Part shown: positions 5,639-5,951 of the stretch, piece by piece
How positions within the stretch are numbered: position 1 is the first letter of the stretch
Layout of the letters: the number at the start of each line of letters is the position of its first letter
NCBI GenBank assembly: GCA_002343325.1
Contig: DDSG01000008.1
Location: 1-5,951, forward strand
DNA length: 5,951 nt
Direction: 5' to 3'
From: Phycisphaerales bacterium UBA2396
GTDB lineage: Bacteria > Planctomycetota > Phycisphaerae > Phycisphaerales > UBA1924
Position numbers and translations under genes: made by a program
Notes under the pieces: model-generated
Database searches by the model: none
What the model saw: only the letters and a program-made list of their open reading frames with translations
Told to the model about the DNA's origin: nothing

Positions 5639-5951
5639 GAACCAGTCCGACATCGCGGCGCTGCAGGCCGGGCTCAAGGCGCGCAAGCCCGCCCGTGATG
5701 GCCTGCGCCTCTACACCGCCCCGCCGACGTTCGAGTCGGTGTCCCTGAGCGGGTTCTACCGGGGGCGGTCGGCGTTCCTCATGCTCTCCGGTCCGTCGCT
5801 CAAGCAGATCGACTTGTCGCTGCTGGACGCCCGCGGCATCGTCACGATGGCCGTGAACAACGCCTGGTCCGTGCGGCGTCCGACGCTCTGGACCTGCGTT
5901 GATGACCCCGGGCGCTTCATCGACGTGGGCTGGAAGGACCCGGGCATCCTG
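5631..5951 (+). CDS. DUF115/MptE-like or glycosyltransferase-like phage protein, 3' truncated by window
   Basis: The frame is open to the window's right edge, and 107 residues are visible from GTG 5631. An in-frame ATG at 5616 would add five residues and lies closer to the G run. I prefer GTG 5631, which gives an 8-base overlap and sits 7 bases after a G-rich sequence, though this choice is weak. Visible motifs are RSAFLMLSGPSLKQIDLSLL (46-65), a Gly-Pro-Ser-Leu nucleotide-binding-like turn, then GIVTMAVNNAW (69-79), RPTLWTCVDDPGRF (83-96), and WKDPGI (101-106). This 'GPSL...NNA...CVDDP.RF' pattern resembles DUF115/MptE-like proteins and phage-encoded Rossmann-type glycan or nucleotide-sugar enzymes. 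The DD pair (91-92) could be a metal- or nucleotide-binding site, but only the N-terminal portion is visible. The partner methyltransferase suggests a shared substrate. Confidence 0.6.
   Translation, partial: MRENQSDIAALQAGLKARKPARDGLRLYTAPPTFESVSLSGFYRGRSAFLMLSGPSLKQIDLSLLDARGIVTMAVNNAWSVRRPTLWTCVDDPGRFIDVGWKDPGIL

Noticed and set aside
1..5951. tRNA, CRISPR array, insertion sequence, integrase or attachment site
   Set aside because: None was visible. The window is filled by eight consecutive + strand genes with gaps of at most 30 bases.

Overview
The window is a single-direction (+ strand), tightly packed, GC-rich (roughly two thirds G+C by eye) gene block from a tailed bacteriophage or prophage. 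The anchors are a tape measure protein (1164-3158) and, directly upstream, a small HK97-gp10-like head-tail/tail protein (711-1157). High GC, GTG starts and several proteins that resemble, from memory, recurrent families in prophages of Planctomycetes (including Phycisphaerae-type genomes) suggest a planctomycete prophage, or a phage infecting such a host. That assignment is inference: no host gene, integrase or attachment site is present to prove integration.

Layout: (1) 2-223, the 3' part of a small phage protein with a W...RDPKR...ADFDPF signature. (2) 220-714, a lipoprotein with a clear lipobox and one further hydrophobic segment. (3) 711-1157, the gp10-like protein. (4) 1164-3158, the 664-aa tape measure protein. 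(5) 3189-4007 and (6) 4011-5051, two proteins of unassigned function in the place where tail-tip, baseplate or fibre genes normally lie. (7) 5048-5638, a class I SAM-dependent methyltransferase. (8) 5631-5951 (runs off the window), a protein whose N-terminal half resembles DUF115/MptE-like or glycosyltransferase-like phage proteins.

Genes 1/2, 2/3, 6/7 and 7/8 overlap by 3 to 8 bases. The other gaps are 3 to 30 bases. This implies one polycistronic late-type transcript with translational coupling. I see no promoter, terminator, tRNA, CRISPR array, insertion sequence or sizeable repeat, and there is no gene-free stretch longer than 30 bases.

The proposed joint role is tail assembly (genes 3 to 6), followed by a two-enzyme cassette (7 and 8) that may modify a glycan or virion component. 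The features most worth a second look are this enzyme pair, with a six-G run at its junction that could permit a +1 fusion; the lipoprotein embedded in the tail module; the unusual gp10-like gene position next to the tape measure gene; and the two unassigned proteins after the tape measure.
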